Part shown: positions 35,994 through 44,425 of the stretch, piece by piece
Numbering within the stretch: the stretch's first letter is position 1
How the letters are laid out: the number at the start of each line of letters is the position of its first letter
Assembly: GCA_963775805.1 (NCBI GenBank)
Contig: CAVZKG010000001.1
Span: 1,426,001 to 1,490,000 of the forward strand
Length of the DNA: 64,000 bases
Direction: 5' to 3'
Source of the DNA: JAFAMB01 sp963775805
GTDB taxonomy: Bacteria; Verrucomicrobiota; Verrucomicrobiia; Chthoniobacterales; JAFAMB01
Notes under the pieces: generated by a model
Seen by the model: only the letters and a program-made list of their open reading frames with translations
Database searches by the model: none
What the model was told of the DNA's origin: nothing
Made by a program: the position numbers and the translations under genes

Positions 35994-36452
35994 CTACTCG
36001 CCCGCAATTTCGAGTGCTTCTGCCTTGACGTCAGCAGAAAGGTAGAGTCCTCCCTCGGCTTCAAGCACTTCGATCATTGGTCGTACCGATGTAATAAGGT
36101 TCTTGTTCTTCGCTTGTATGAGCAAACCCAACAGGCCTGCACATTTGATACCTAGACTGGCCGCTGCGGCCCGCGCTTTTCGGTCATCCGTCAGAAGAAT
36201 CTCCGCACCGGCTTCTTTTGCCAGTCGAACTGCTTCGGCCTCGCCTCTGCCCAAGTTCTCCGTTCCTGGCAGCCGCCGGCCGGGCCCGACAATAGCTTGA
36301 ACGCGGATGAAGTCGGGTACCGCGGCATGAAATGCCCGCAGCTCTTCGAAAACTGCGTCCGGAATGGTCACCGAACCAAAAAGCTTCTGTAGAAGATCCG
36401 CTCGACGTGCTTTCAACAGAGTCGTGATCGGCGTGGTATCACTGACAACCAT
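35994..36452 (-). CDS. PIN-domain toxin (DUF3368 type)
   Basis: 152 residues. VVSDTTPITTLL supplies the first acidic residue of the PIN nuclease fold, IPDAVFEELRAF the second part, and NLGRGEAEAVRLAKEAGAEI, LLTDDRKARAAAASLG the central glutamate and closing aspartates. DUF3368 PIN proteins are RNases paired with UPF0175 antitoxins, as here (32 bases apart, antitoxin first). Confidence 0.85.
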   Translation of the reverse strand: MVVSDTTPITTLLKARRADLLQKLFGSVTIPDAVFEELRAFHAAVPDFIRVQAIVGPGRRLPGTENLGRGEAEAVRLAKEAGAEILLTDDRKARAAAASLGIKCAGLLGLLIQAKNKNLITSVRPMIEVLEAEGGLYLSADVKAEALEIAGE

Positions 36453-36484
36453 CGTTTCGCTACGGTTTTAAGCCCAACAACCGT

Positions 36485-36724
36485 TCAGCACGTTTCGCGA
36501 AGCGAAGAGAGATCCTGTCGCAAGTCATCCACCCCGTAATTGATCGGAATCTTCCGGCGCCCTAGCTCGTCTAGGAATGCGGGTGACGACATGTTGGCGA
36601 TTTCCGCCGCACGTCCAAGCGACACCTGTTCGCGCTTATAAATCCCGATTGCGATGTCTACCAGAGCGTCACGCTCGCTAACCTGGATATCGCCAATCCG
36701 ATCATCTGGGATGGTAACGGTCAT
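36485..36724 (-). CDS. UPF0175-family antitoxin
   Basis: 79 residues, full length. ALVDIAIGIYKREQVSLGRA and AEIANMSSPAFLDELGRRKI, PINYGVDDLRQDL match UPF0175 proteins, small helix-turn-helix antitoxins that pair with DUF3368 PIN toxins. Directly upstream of the toxin gene on the same strand. Confidence 0.85.
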   Translation of the reverse strand: MTVTIPDDRIGDIQVSERDALVDIAIGIYKREQVSLGRAAEIANMSSPAFLDELGRRKIPINYGVDDLRQDLSSLRETC

Positions 36725-37028
36725 TCAAGTAGATACGCTAATCGAGTGCCATAAAGAAGCAAGGCTGATAGGGGACCGGTTGGCGACCTGCCGGAACTTC
36801 AAAAAGTCAAAGTGCGGCCAATAGAAACAGCGGTGCATGCGTAGATGGCTTTCCTACAGGGCGTCATCGAGCTTCGACCTCTCCGGGTCAAGCCCGTCAA
36901 AGGATTCGATGATGTCCGTTGACAGTCGCGTATTGCGAATCTTTTGCGATATGGTGCGAAATTGCGTGCGGCATCGATCGAAGGCACTAGATGATTTGAG
37001 AAGCGTGATTTTGGCCTTGCGAAATCCT

Positions 37029-38141
37029 TTAGACCGCCATTTCCGCTCCACGGCTTTGCTCCCTGGCCTGGGCACGTATTTTGTCCTGGCGCTTTTTCCA
37101 CTCCGCGATCTCGCGCAACCGTTGCTGCTCTCGTCTGCCTGCTTTAGTCGCCATTCTTTTAGCGAACTCCATCGCCTGCCTTAGCGATGCTTCCATCTGC
37201 TCCACAAAGCTCGCGATTTTCCGTTTCTCCAAATCCCGGGCCATCACATCCTTGATTAGCGATCGGTTGGCGACCTGCCGCGACACACCGAGGTCTTGCA
37301 CAAACATTCGGGCCTGTTTCCGATGCCGGGTAAAGGCGACATGCAAATCTTCCCGATTCGCCATCGCCAGAAGCGACCGGTTATCTTCTACCCGGATCAT
37401 TTCGGTCTTGCTCGCACCTTGCGCTTTGTACGTCGTCACGGCGTCACCTTGGCGTACCCGGCCATCGTCGAGGCGGAGCTCGAGCCCCGAATCGAACCGG
37501 ATTTTGTCCCCCTCAATTGCTGTGATCGTTTGCCGGGACCCATTCTCGTAGGTCTTCCCGGACGCCTTGATCTTCCGTGTCAAGAGCAGTACCTCGCCCA
37601 GCCCTCTTTCCAATGTTGTACGCTCGTATACGGCATCCACCTGATCGAAGCTGACAAGCTCCTCGTGACCCCGGAGCCGGCCTCGGACCCGGACCCCGTC
37701 GGCCCTTACTTCCAGGACCTCGGCCATTCGGGCGGCTTTCTTACCGCCCGGATGATACTCGATCATTTCGCCGGCCCCGTAGCTTGCCGTCGAAAGCAAT
37801 TCGGCCGGTTGCATCTCCTTCGGTTTGAGCGCAGCAATTTGAGCCATCCTCACTTCCGGCCTGGCTTTCTTGTACGCCTCATGCAGTTTCTCGGACACTT
37901 TCTCAGCCAGGCGGTGAGTGGACGATAACACGATCGTTTCCACCGGTTGCTCGGCGTTCTTGTTAGCCAGAATCGCTTTCACGGCGTCCTGAATCCCTCC
38001 ATTGCGAATCGCTTGCCCCTCAATCAATCGCTCTAGCGCCGCGCAGAAACGCTCCGCATCACCGCTCGATAGTTCCCGAGACAATTGTTTATCGTGATGT
38101 TGCCGTCTATGAGCGCAAGTATTCCCGGCAGAGCACCCCAC
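37029..38141 (-). pseudogene. MobF relaxase (TraI-like), C-terminal helicase end
   Basis: 370 residues, of which similarity starts at HHDKQLSRELSSGDAERF (about 38099). Visible are ETIVLSSTHRLAEKVSEKLH, a beta-rich insertion, and the last helicase motifs of the RecD-like domain, DAVTTYKAQGASKTEMIRVE and LHVAFTRHRKQARMFVQDL, then a basic coiled-coil tail. The relaxase domain with its catalytic tyrosines and the Walker motifs are missing, so it cannot nick or unwind. It shows that a conjugative element once was here. Confidence 0.75.
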
Positions 38142-38148
38142 GAGTTGG

Positions 38149-38488
38149 AATTGGTCATCGTCCGGGTTGAGCCTCCAGGGTGTAATGCCCGGTGGCTACG
38201 TTGCACCGGAACGCGAAGTGTATCCGAGCCCTTTCACAATGGGGAACCCTCGACTGGAGTTTCCCGGTCCGCTATAGAGACATGGTTTTGAGCTTAGCCG
38301 AAAGCCTGAGTGAGATTTCGAGCGCCAGACCCACAGCGGTGCGGACGTCGATCACCCAATATCGAGCTGGCGCGGAGTTTCATGGGCGACTCGCCGGCTC
38401 ATGAGACGTTCCTCTGTTAGGTGATAGGCTGGACCAAATTTTAACGGTCGTGATTTTCGCTTAAGCGTTGACAACAACCATCCCGATT
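38149..38488. other. Region upstream of the relaxase remnant, no supported gene
   Basis: The sequence where the N-terminal relaxase part should lie contains no open frame with relaxase motifs. Confidence 0.35.
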
Positions 38489-38522
38489 CGGCTGATTGGT
38501 GGAAACGGCTGATTGGTGGAAA
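38489..38522 (+). repeat. 17-bp tandem repeat, two copies
   Basis: CGGCTGATTGGTGGAAA occurs twice without a gap (38489-38505 and 38506-38522), directly before the ATG of the small gene at 38525. Confidence 0.75.
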
Positions 38523-38524
38523 GA

Positions 38525-38748
38525 ATGAGATCCCCCGAATATCTTGCGTCGATTGCTGCCGCCGTCGCTGATTTCGATCGCAGAATACTGGATTTGAATG
38601 ACCTCATTAGCTCTTGGAAAACACCGATTTTACTCAATTGACGCCTGAAGAGATAGCCGGACATTTCGACGCTTTGGACGTCGCCAGAGGAATGAAAGCC
38701 AATCTTATCGATTTGAGGGCTAAATTTAACTCTTTGCTACAGCCTTGA
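38525..38748 (+). pseudogene. Small helical protein with one frameshift
   Basis: MRSPEYLASIAAAVADFDRR then ILDLNDLIS, a missing base near 38610, then LENTDFTQLTPEEIAGHFDA and LDVARGMKANLIDLRAKFNS to the stop. The two parts together make a plausible 74-residue helical protein. Start to stop is 224 bases, one short of a multiple of three. I recognise no family. Confidence 0.4.
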
Positions 38749-39019
38749 CCTACACTTCTGCAATTTCGTTTTCCCTGAATTTGTCCCAATGCCTTTAAGC
38801 TTTAGGAACTAGCATCGCTGCAATCCAAGCGACCAACCTGTACTTTGAATTTTTGCCGGTCTGATCGGAACTTTCCGAGGTTCGACAACCTTGCGGAATT
38901 GGCTTTGGCTTCGAACTTTCTCTTCAGAGGAAAAACTCATCGAAGATCCACACGTTTCTTGATGCCTTTACTGATCTGACCGTGCCTCCCCGGGTTAGCG
39001 GGTGAGACGGTGTCGATCT
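38749..39019. other. Region without a supported gene
   Basis: About 270 bases of spacer; a 43-residue minus-strand frame near 38810-38950 is the best that I see and is not convincing. Confidence 0.3.
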
Positions 39020-39340
39020 TTAGTGCTGCGATTGCGGACTCCCGTACAACTCTTCAAAGCTTGGGTGAGATCTATCAAAAGCAACATCCCACCCGGGATT
39101 TTTCGCCAACCAGCGCGCCTTGGCCCGATCGTACAACTCCTGAAATTCATCCCGTGTTATGTTCAGATTATGTTTCCGAAACTCCTTGGGATCGTTCGCG
39201 AATTCGTCGGCCTTAGAATTCTTGAAAGCTTCTATAAGTCCGGCATCGGCTTCCTCCTCCGCCTTGGCCTTTTCGGCCCTTTCGGTGTTTAGCTCGCGTT
39301 CATACGCGTGATTCCGTTCGATTACGGTGCTACTTTCCCG
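39020..39340 (-). pseudogene. C-terminal part of a charged helical protein
   Basis: Open minus-strand frame without a start codon: VIERNHAYERELNTERAEKA, KAEEEADAGLIEAFKNSKA, then DEFANDPKEFRKHNLNITRD and RSHPSFEELYGSPQSQH to the stop. The composition (Glu/Lys/Ala coiled coil followed by a compact part) is clearly protein-like. A stop at 39341 closes it upstream, so the N-terminus is missing. Possibly a cargo gene of the tRNA-Gln element. Confidence 0.4.
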
Positions 39341-39575
39341 CTAACCGTCTCAGTTGCCGGAATTCGGACCCGCCAATTTTTTCTTTTCGGATACCAATGC
39401 GGCTTCACCGATGCTTTGTATCCAAATGTAGCCAAAAAAACCAGTTACAACTGTCCGAAGCGTCCGATTCGTCCGCGCTAGTTACGGGCAATTTAATGCA
39501 AGCCTTATTCGACCGAATTAACTCCAGAAGCTTTTGTAGAGCCAGCGCCGAGGGAAATCGCCCAAGAATCGAAGT

Positions 39576-39649
39576 TGGCTACCGCGCATGGATTCGAACC
39601 ATGAATAACGCCTCCAAAGGGCGCTGTGTTACCGTTACACCACGCGGTA
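39576..39649 (-). tRNA. tRNA-Gln(TTG)
   Basis: Read on the minus strand from 39649: acceptor TACCGCG pairs with CGCGGTA, D arm GTGTAACGGTAACAC, anticodon arm GCGCC-CTTTGGA-GGCGT with anticodon TTG, T arm CATGG-TTCGAAT-CCATG, discriminator G and an encoded CCA. 74 bases and fully paired. Its 3' end points into the accessory region, as expected for an integration target, and core genes start on the other side. Confidence 0.92.
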
Positions 39650-39698
39650 AAGATGATTTGCGAGTTTACCTAGTAAAACAAATCCGGCAACGCGCAAC

Positions 39699-39720
39699 GA
39701 AAATCGCGTAAGCGATTTTC
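39699..39720. terminator. Hairpin between gpmI and tRNA-Gln
   Basis: GAAAATCGC-GTAA-GCGATTTTC is a perfect 9-bp stem 77 bases behind the gpmI stop (minus strand). On the minus strand it ends in GATTTTC and has no long T run, so it may act as a terminator or only protect the mRNA end. A second stem (AGCCGC-TTAT-GCGCGGCT) lies about ten bases further. Confidence 0.5.
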
Positions 39721-39796
39721 GCGAGACCAGCCGCTTATGCGCGGCTCGGTCGGCGGATGAGATTCTCGCAAGGATTCGGACGGTGGCCAAGATTCA

Positions 39797-41332
39797 TTAA
39801 GATTTTCGAGCCAGTAAACTGTGACCGGTCATCTCTTTCGGTTGCGGCAGACCGAGCATGTCGAGCAGTGTCGGAGCAACATCCGCAAGAATCCCATCTT
39901 CGAGGCGATACTGCGCGGCGTCGGGCGCGACGTAGAGGAAGTGGACCAGGTTTGTGGTGTGCGCGGTGTTCGGCGAACCGTCTGGATTCCGCATGAGCTC
40001 GCAGTTGCCATGGTCGGCAGTGACGAGTGCTTTCCCGCCCAAACTTAAAAGCTTTTCCAGCACTTCGTGGACGCATCCGTCGATGGTCTCGACAGCCCTG
40101 ATTCCAGCCTCGACAACACCGGTGTGACCAACCATGTCGGGATTCGCAAAGTTCAGGATCACCAGGTCGTAATCCTTGAGCCGGGAGACGACCTCAGATG
40201 TGACTTTTGGGGCACTCATTTCCGGCTGCAGATCGTACGTCGCGACCTTTGGCGATGGGACAATGACCCGGTCCTCGCCGGGATAGGGAGATTCCACGCC
40301 GCCATTGAAGAAGTAGGTGACGTGCGGGTACTTCTCTGTCTCGGCTATCCGAAGCTGCTTCTTACCCGCCTCGCTGACAACTTTACCGAGGATGTTGTCC
40401 AAGGTCTGCGGCTGGAATGCGACAGGGCAATCGAAGGTCTTGTCGTAGACGGTTAAGGTGACGTAATGAACCTTCGGTTGAACTCTGCGATCAAATCCGT
40501 CGAAATCCGTGAACAGGAACGGACGGGAGAGTTGTCTTCCACGGTCTGCGCGAAAATTGAAAAAGAAAATCACGTCGCCATCCCGCACCCGCTGTTCGTT
40601 TGGATGGGAAAAAATCAATGGCTTAAGGAACTCATCGGTCTCTCCTTCGGCGTACCGTTTCCGGATAGCGTCACCGGGTGACACGTCAACGCTTTCTCCT
40701 TCTCCGAACACGATCGCGTCCCAAGCGAGCTTGGTGCGTTCCCATCGTTTGTCTCGGTCCATAGCGAAGTAGCGACCGATCACAGTGGAAACAACTGTTT
40801 TTGTGTCAGTTACGGAATTTATTACGGTTGATACGTAGTCTGCTCCGCCGGTCGGCGAAGTGTCGCGTCCATCGGTGATCGCGTGGATCATGATGTCCTG
40901 GACACCAGCTTTTGCGGCTTCTTTGACGAGAGCGATTAAATGATCTTGATGACTATGTACGCCGCCGTCCGAAACGAGCCCGATGAAATGAAGACGGGAC
41001 TGTTTAGCGTCATCAAAGGCTTTCTGGATCACGGGATTACTCGTCAACTCTCCGTCCAGGATCGCTTTGTTAATTCTGGTGAAATCCTGGTAAACAATCC
41101 GGCCGGCCCCGAGGTTGAGATGCCCAACTTCTGAATTGCCCATCTGGCCTTCGGGAAGTCCAACATCCATGCCGCTCGCACTCAGGCGGCTCATGGGATA
41201 AATCTCGTAGAGACGATCGTGAAAAGGTGTCTTTGCGAGCAGGGTTGCATTCCCGTCCGCTACAGCGGACTCACGGCCGTGAGGGTTGATTCCCCATCCG
41301 TCCCGAATAATCAGCATCACAGGTTGCGGCAT
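39797..41332 (-). CDS. gpmI: 2,3-bisphosphoglycerate-independent phosphoglycerate mutase
   Basis: Glycolytic enzyme that interconverts 3- and 2-phosphoglycerate through a phosphoserine intermediate and two manganese ions. 511 residues, normal length. The N-terminal metal aspartate is in IIRDGWG (D11), the catalytic serine in GNSEVGHLNLGAG (S67), and DGRDTSPTGG, NFRADRGRQLSRPF, NFANPDMVGHTG and VTADHGNCE supply the other substrate and metal residues. First core gene beyond tRNA-Gln. Confidence 0.95.
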   Translation of the reverse strand: MPQPVMLIIRDGWGINPHGRESAVADGNATLLAKTPFHDRLYEIYPMSRLSASGMDVGLPEGQMGNSEVGHLNLGAGRIVYQDFTRINKAILDGELTSNPVIQKAFDDAKQSRLHFIGLVSDGGVHSHQDHLIALVKEAAKAGVQDIMIHAITDGRDTSPTGGADYVSTVINSVTDTKTVVSTVIGRYFAMDRDKRWERTKLAWDAIVFGEGESVDVSPGDAIRKRYAEGETDEFLKPLIFSHPNEQRVRDGDVIFFFNFRADRGRQLSRPFLFTDFDGFDRRVQPKVHYVTLTVYDKTFDCPVAFQPQTLDNILGKVVSEAGKKQLRIAETEKYPHVTYFFNGGVESPYPGEDRVIVPSPKVATYDLQPEMSAPKVTSEVVSRLKDYDLVILNFANPDMVGHTGVVEAGIRAVETIDGCVHEVLEKLLSLGGKALVTADHGNCELMRNPDGSPNTAHTTNLVHFLYVAPDAAQYRLEDGILADVAPTLLDMLGLPQPKEMTGHSLLARKS

Positions 41333-41886
41333 ACGTCGCCGAAACTAACCTAGCCGAAGGCTTGGATCAAAGTTCCGTGTTCGACGGGCAAGGTTTCGAG
41401 TTCGAGGTTCCGAGTTCGGAGTTGAATTATTGGGTGGTAGATTTGGAGTTCGAGGAAACCAGAACTGGGAACACGAGCTCGGAACTCCGGTGGACCGTCG
41501 CGGAGGGACAACCCGATTAATGCCGTCGCGCCGAGCATCACGAGGCCGAAAGTATCATAGGCGTCTCGCCTGTGATCTGAACCGGAGTGCAGCTCGTCCT
41601 GGTGGCCATCGAACTTCGATTACAACGCAAAGTTCGAGATGCATCCATGAGAGCTTCCTTTTTTGGACTCTGCGTTTTGGTTGCTTTGGCAGCGAACCAA
41701 GCGCCGCTTTTTTAATCGAGATGAGTAAACCATCAGGACAAGATCACAGGCGGGACGCCTATGATACTTTCGGCTCGGCGACGTTCATATTTGAACGAAT
41801 CTGAGCACGGGTTCCATCCCAAAAACCTTCAATGCAACCAACACTCCTGACATAGGATTGTCATTGGCAAAGCCGAGTGTCGGCAT
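41333..41886. repeat. Repeat-rich intergenic region with a 33-bp inverted repeat pair
   Basis: 41545-41577 and 41742-41774 are inverted copies of one 33-bp sequence (GATCACAGGCGAGACGCCTA, then TGATACTTTCGGC) with one mismatch. Each copy itself contains the small hairpin AGGCG-AGA-CGCCT. A related copy lies at 42308-42332. Around 41395-41490 the words GAGTTCG/GTTCGAG recur in degenerate form. No gene is supported in this stretch. Confidence 0.7.
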
Positions 41887-42240
41887 ATGGCAAATCAAAC
41901 TTACCACTCTCTAGTCATTCAATACATCAATGCGACAAACGCACATGATGCCGATGCGGTGGCGGCTTGTTTCACGGAACGAGCGGTTGTCAAAGACGAA
42001 GGACAGGAACATCGCGGACTAGCTGAGATTAAAGACTGGATCGAGGAGGCGTTTCGGAAATATCGCTTCACCGTGGAATTCCTTGATGGGACGCTCAAGG
42101 AGCAGAATGAAAGCGACATCGGCTTCGAGGGCCGGGTCTCGGGCACGTTTGATGGAAGCCCAGTTGTGTTATTATACGAGCTTGGGCTTCGGGACGGGAA
42201 GATCGCGACTCTGAGCGTCGCGCTCCCTGAATCGGCGTGA
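41887..42240 (+). CDS. SnoaL-like / NTF2-fold protein
   Basis: 117 residues with the NTF2-like order: helix HSLVIQYINATNAHDADAVA, strand CFTERAVVKDEGQEHRGLAE, IKDWIEEAFRKYRFTVEFLD, and the final strands SPVVLLYELGLRDGKIATLS. Such proteins are often ester cyclases, steroid isomerases or simple carriers; the function here is open. It stands alone between two repeat blocks. Confidence 0.75.
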   Translation: MANQTYHSLVIQYINATNAHDADAVAACFTERAVVKDEGQEHRGLAEIKDWIEEAFRKYRFTVEFLDGTLKEQNESDIGFEGRVSGTFDGSPVVLLYELGLRDGKIATLSVALPESA

Positions 42241-42387
42241 GCCGCCGAGTTAGGAGGGTTTGTATCCCGAGTTCGAAGGGTCGAAAGGAATTGATACTGG
42301 TGCAAGGCCACAGGCGAGACGCCTATGGTACCCTGTCGACTTCGAGACAGGGCAAACTCGGAACCCTGAACTTCGAACCTCGAACGC

Positions 42388-42480
42388 CTAAGCCTTTGCG
42401 GGCTTTGCCGCGGTGCGTTTACGTTTGAGATAATTTAACCGGCGGCGGCGCTTTTCACTTTTGTTGTATTGCTTGCCCAT
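42388..42480 (-). CDS. Tiny strongly basic protein (30 residues)
   Basis: ATG at 42480 with AGGAAG five bases before it; the product MGKQYNKSEKRRRRLNYLKR, then KRTAAKPAKA, has more than 40 percent Lys plus Arg. I recall near-identical short proteins annotated as hypothetical in other Verrucomicrobia, but cannot check it. The size and charge fit a ribosome- or RNA-associated peptide. It shares strand with cysI, but lies downstream of it by only 35 bases. Confidence 0.6.
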   Translation of the reverse strand: MGKQYNKSEKRRRRLNYLKRKRTAAKPAKA

Positions 42481-42515
42481 TGCTTCCTGTAAGCGGGTTC
42501 GAGACCCGGGTCAAT

Positions 42516-44246
42516 CTATGCCTCTGCGCCGGCCAGAGTTTTATTGCCAGCCTCGCGTTGAGCGAACTCGACATGGAACTGCTCAGGTTTCGGGGCCGGT
42601 CCGTTGACATGCGTGCGCCCCCAATAGGAACTGAAGGTTTCGTTCCCACTGCGATTTTCGACAAAGTCTTCAAGAAGTTCCCGGACCTTTGCCGGTATCT
42701 CTCCGATCGTAATCGTCTTTTCCTGGAGGCCGGCTAATCGTTCACCGGTCACCGAACCACCGACATAGAAGGCATATTTGCCGGGTGCTCGGCCGACGAA
42801 TGCAATGTCCGCGTTAAAGGGACGAGCGCATCCGTTCGGACATCCAGTCATCCGGATCAGGATCGGTTCCTCAGTTAAATCGAGCGATTTCAGCACTCTG
42901 TCGATTTCATCGAGGACGAGATGGAACACGCGTTCGCTCTCGGCAAGTCCAAGGCCACACGTGGGGAGCGAGACACAGGCTTGCGCCAATCTTCGTGTCT
43001 CTGTCAGATCTGACGGATTTGGAATTCCATGATCCGCTAGAATCTGATTGACCTTCTGCTTCAACGAAGGATCGATGTCATGAAAAATGATGTTGCAGTT
43101 CGTCGTGAGCCGAATGGGGAACCTGAATTCTTCAGCGAGCTTTCGGAATGCGCTACGCCATTGGCGTTCTTTCGTGTCCTTTATCCGGCCCTCCTCAATC
43201 CAAAGTGAGCAGAATAATTTGCCGTCCCCCTGCTCGTGCCACCCGAAGACATCGCTAACGCTATCCCAGTGGGCTTCTTTCGGGGGGTGCACCGGAACAT
43301 TGAGGCGTTTGACGACTTCGTTCCGGAACCAGTCGATTCCTCGATCCGCGATAAGATATTTCAGACGAGCCTGTTTCCGGTCGCCACGATTTCCATTGTC
43401 TCGCTGGACGGTGACAATCGCCACCGCAGCTTGTACGGCGTGTTCCCGCGAGATGTAAAAGAGAGGTTGCGCGAGCGCTGGAAATGTTTCGGTTTTTCCG
43501 TGTGACATTCCGAAACCGCCGCCCGCAACGACGGTGTATCCTCTGACTTTTCCGTTTTCGACGTTGGAAATAAATCCGAGGTCGTTCGTGTAGATGTCGA
43601 TATCGTTCCGAGGCGGGATGGCGATGCCGATCTTGAATTTTCGCGGCAGATAAACTTTCCCGTAGATTGGTTCGGGATCGTCTGCCTGGTTGTTGAGCTG
43701 CTCGTCGTTCAACCAGATTTCGGCGTAGGCCCGGGTCTTAGCGAGGAACGCGTCACTGATTTCTTTGGCAAGCCGTTGCGCGTCGAGGTGCGGTTCATCT
43801 TTAAAGGGACTGGGCGCCCCAGTCGTATTCCGAACCACATCCCCGCATGCCCCCCAGGTAGTGATCCCGGAATCGTTAATTCTCTGGATGCAAGCCTTGA
43901 GATCGCCCTTCAAAACACCGTGCAGCTGAAACCCCTGGCGCGTCGTTATCCGAAGCGTTCCGTTTCCCAAATCTCCTGCGATGCGATCGTGAGCCAGATA
44001 TTGTTCGGCGGTCAACGCACCACCTGGGAGCTTTGAGCGGACCATGAACATCCAGGCTTTATCGAGATTCGCTTTTTTCCGCTCGTTCCGCTGATCACGA
44101 TCATCCTGCTGATAAGTGCCATGGAACTTCAGGAGCTGGTATTCGTCCTCGGAAAAGTGCGAGCTTTCCGCTTGGAGAGTCTCCTCAATAGTCCCGCGCA
44201 GGGCATGACTCTCAGACTTGATTTCTTCGACGCTTTTGGAGGCCAT
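42516..44246 (-). CDS. cysI: Assimilatory sulfite reductase hemoprotein subunit
   Basis: Six-electron reduction of sulfite to sulfide for cysteine synthesis. 576 residues. The first half repeat has GTYQQDDRD and LRITTRQGFQLHG, then GDVVRNTTGAPSP; the [4Fe-4S]-siroheme cysteines are in ACVSLPTCGLGLAE and MTGCPNGCARP. TTNCNIIFHDID belongs to the second repeat. No flavoprotein partner (CysJ) is near, as often when ferredoxin or another reductase feeds the enzyme. A long dyad lies just upstream of the start. Confidence 0.93.
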   Translation of the reverse strand: MASKSVEEIKSESHALRGTIEETLQAESSHFSEDEYQLLKFHGTYQQDDRDQRNERKKANLDKAWMFMVRSKLPGGALTAEQYLAHDRIAGDLGNGTLRITTRQGFQLHGVLKGDLKACIQRINDSGITTWGACGDVVRNTTGAPSPFKDEPHLDAQRLAKEISDAFLAKTRAYAEIWLNDEQLNNQADDPEPIYGKVYLPRKFKIGIAIPPRNDIDIYTNDLGFISNVENGKVRGYTVVAGGGFGMSHGKTETFPALAQPLFYISREHAVQAAVAIVTVQRDNGNRGDRKQARLKYLIADRGIDWFRNEVVKRLNVPVHPPKEAHWDSVSDVFGWHEQGDGKLFCSLWIEEGRIKDTKERQWRSAFRKLAEEFRFPIRLTTNCNIIFHDIDPSLKQKVNQILADHGIPNPSDLTETRRLAQACVSLPTCGLGLAESERVFHLVLDEIDRVLKSLDLTEEPILIRMTGCPNGCARPFNADIAFVGRAPGKYAFYVGGSVTGERLAGLQEKTITIGEIPAKVRELLEDFVENRSGNETFSSYWGRTHVNGPAPKPEQFHVEFAQREAGNKTLAGAEA

Positions 44247-44254
44247 AACAGACT

Positions 44255-44286
44255 AAATATGATTTCCCTATAGGGATAAGGTATTT
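44255..44286. promoter_or_regulatory. Interrupted palindrome in front of cysI
   Basis: TCCCTATAGGGA (44265-44276) is a perfect 12-bp palindrome; AAATA (44255-44259) and TATTT (44282-44286) lie at exactly mirrored distance around the same centre. The site is 9-40 bases upstream of the cysI start on the minus strand, where it would overlap the promoter or the leader. It is a good candidate operator for a sulfur-responsive repressor of the Rrf2/CymR kind, but the regulator is unknown. Confidence 0.6.
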
Positions 44287-44425
44287 TCCACGCTGTGCAA
44301 CCCGATATCAATTAACCCGGGTATTCGGCGAAGCAAAACGCTCGTCAGATTGCTCAAGCTCGTCCCAGTGTGACGAACCGAGTCTGCAGACTACACCGGG
44401 TTCACCGTGTATTGTGCCGGCTTTC

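Noticed and set aside
36854..37075. 73-residue minus-strand frame that overlaps the relaxase 3' end (KGFRKAKITLLKSSSAFDRC)
   Set aside because: It starts with GTG inside the relaxase frame, has no ribosome site and no known family. It could be a coupled small gene, but support is too weak.
37296..37928. 210-residue plus-strand frame opposite the relaxase tail
   Set aside because: Antisense to a well-supported frame with helicase motifs and no family pattern of its own.
38461..38664. 67-residue minus-strand frame near the 17-bp tandem repeat
   Set aside because: The plus strand gives a better protein across a single-base loss, and the minus frame has no ribosome site.
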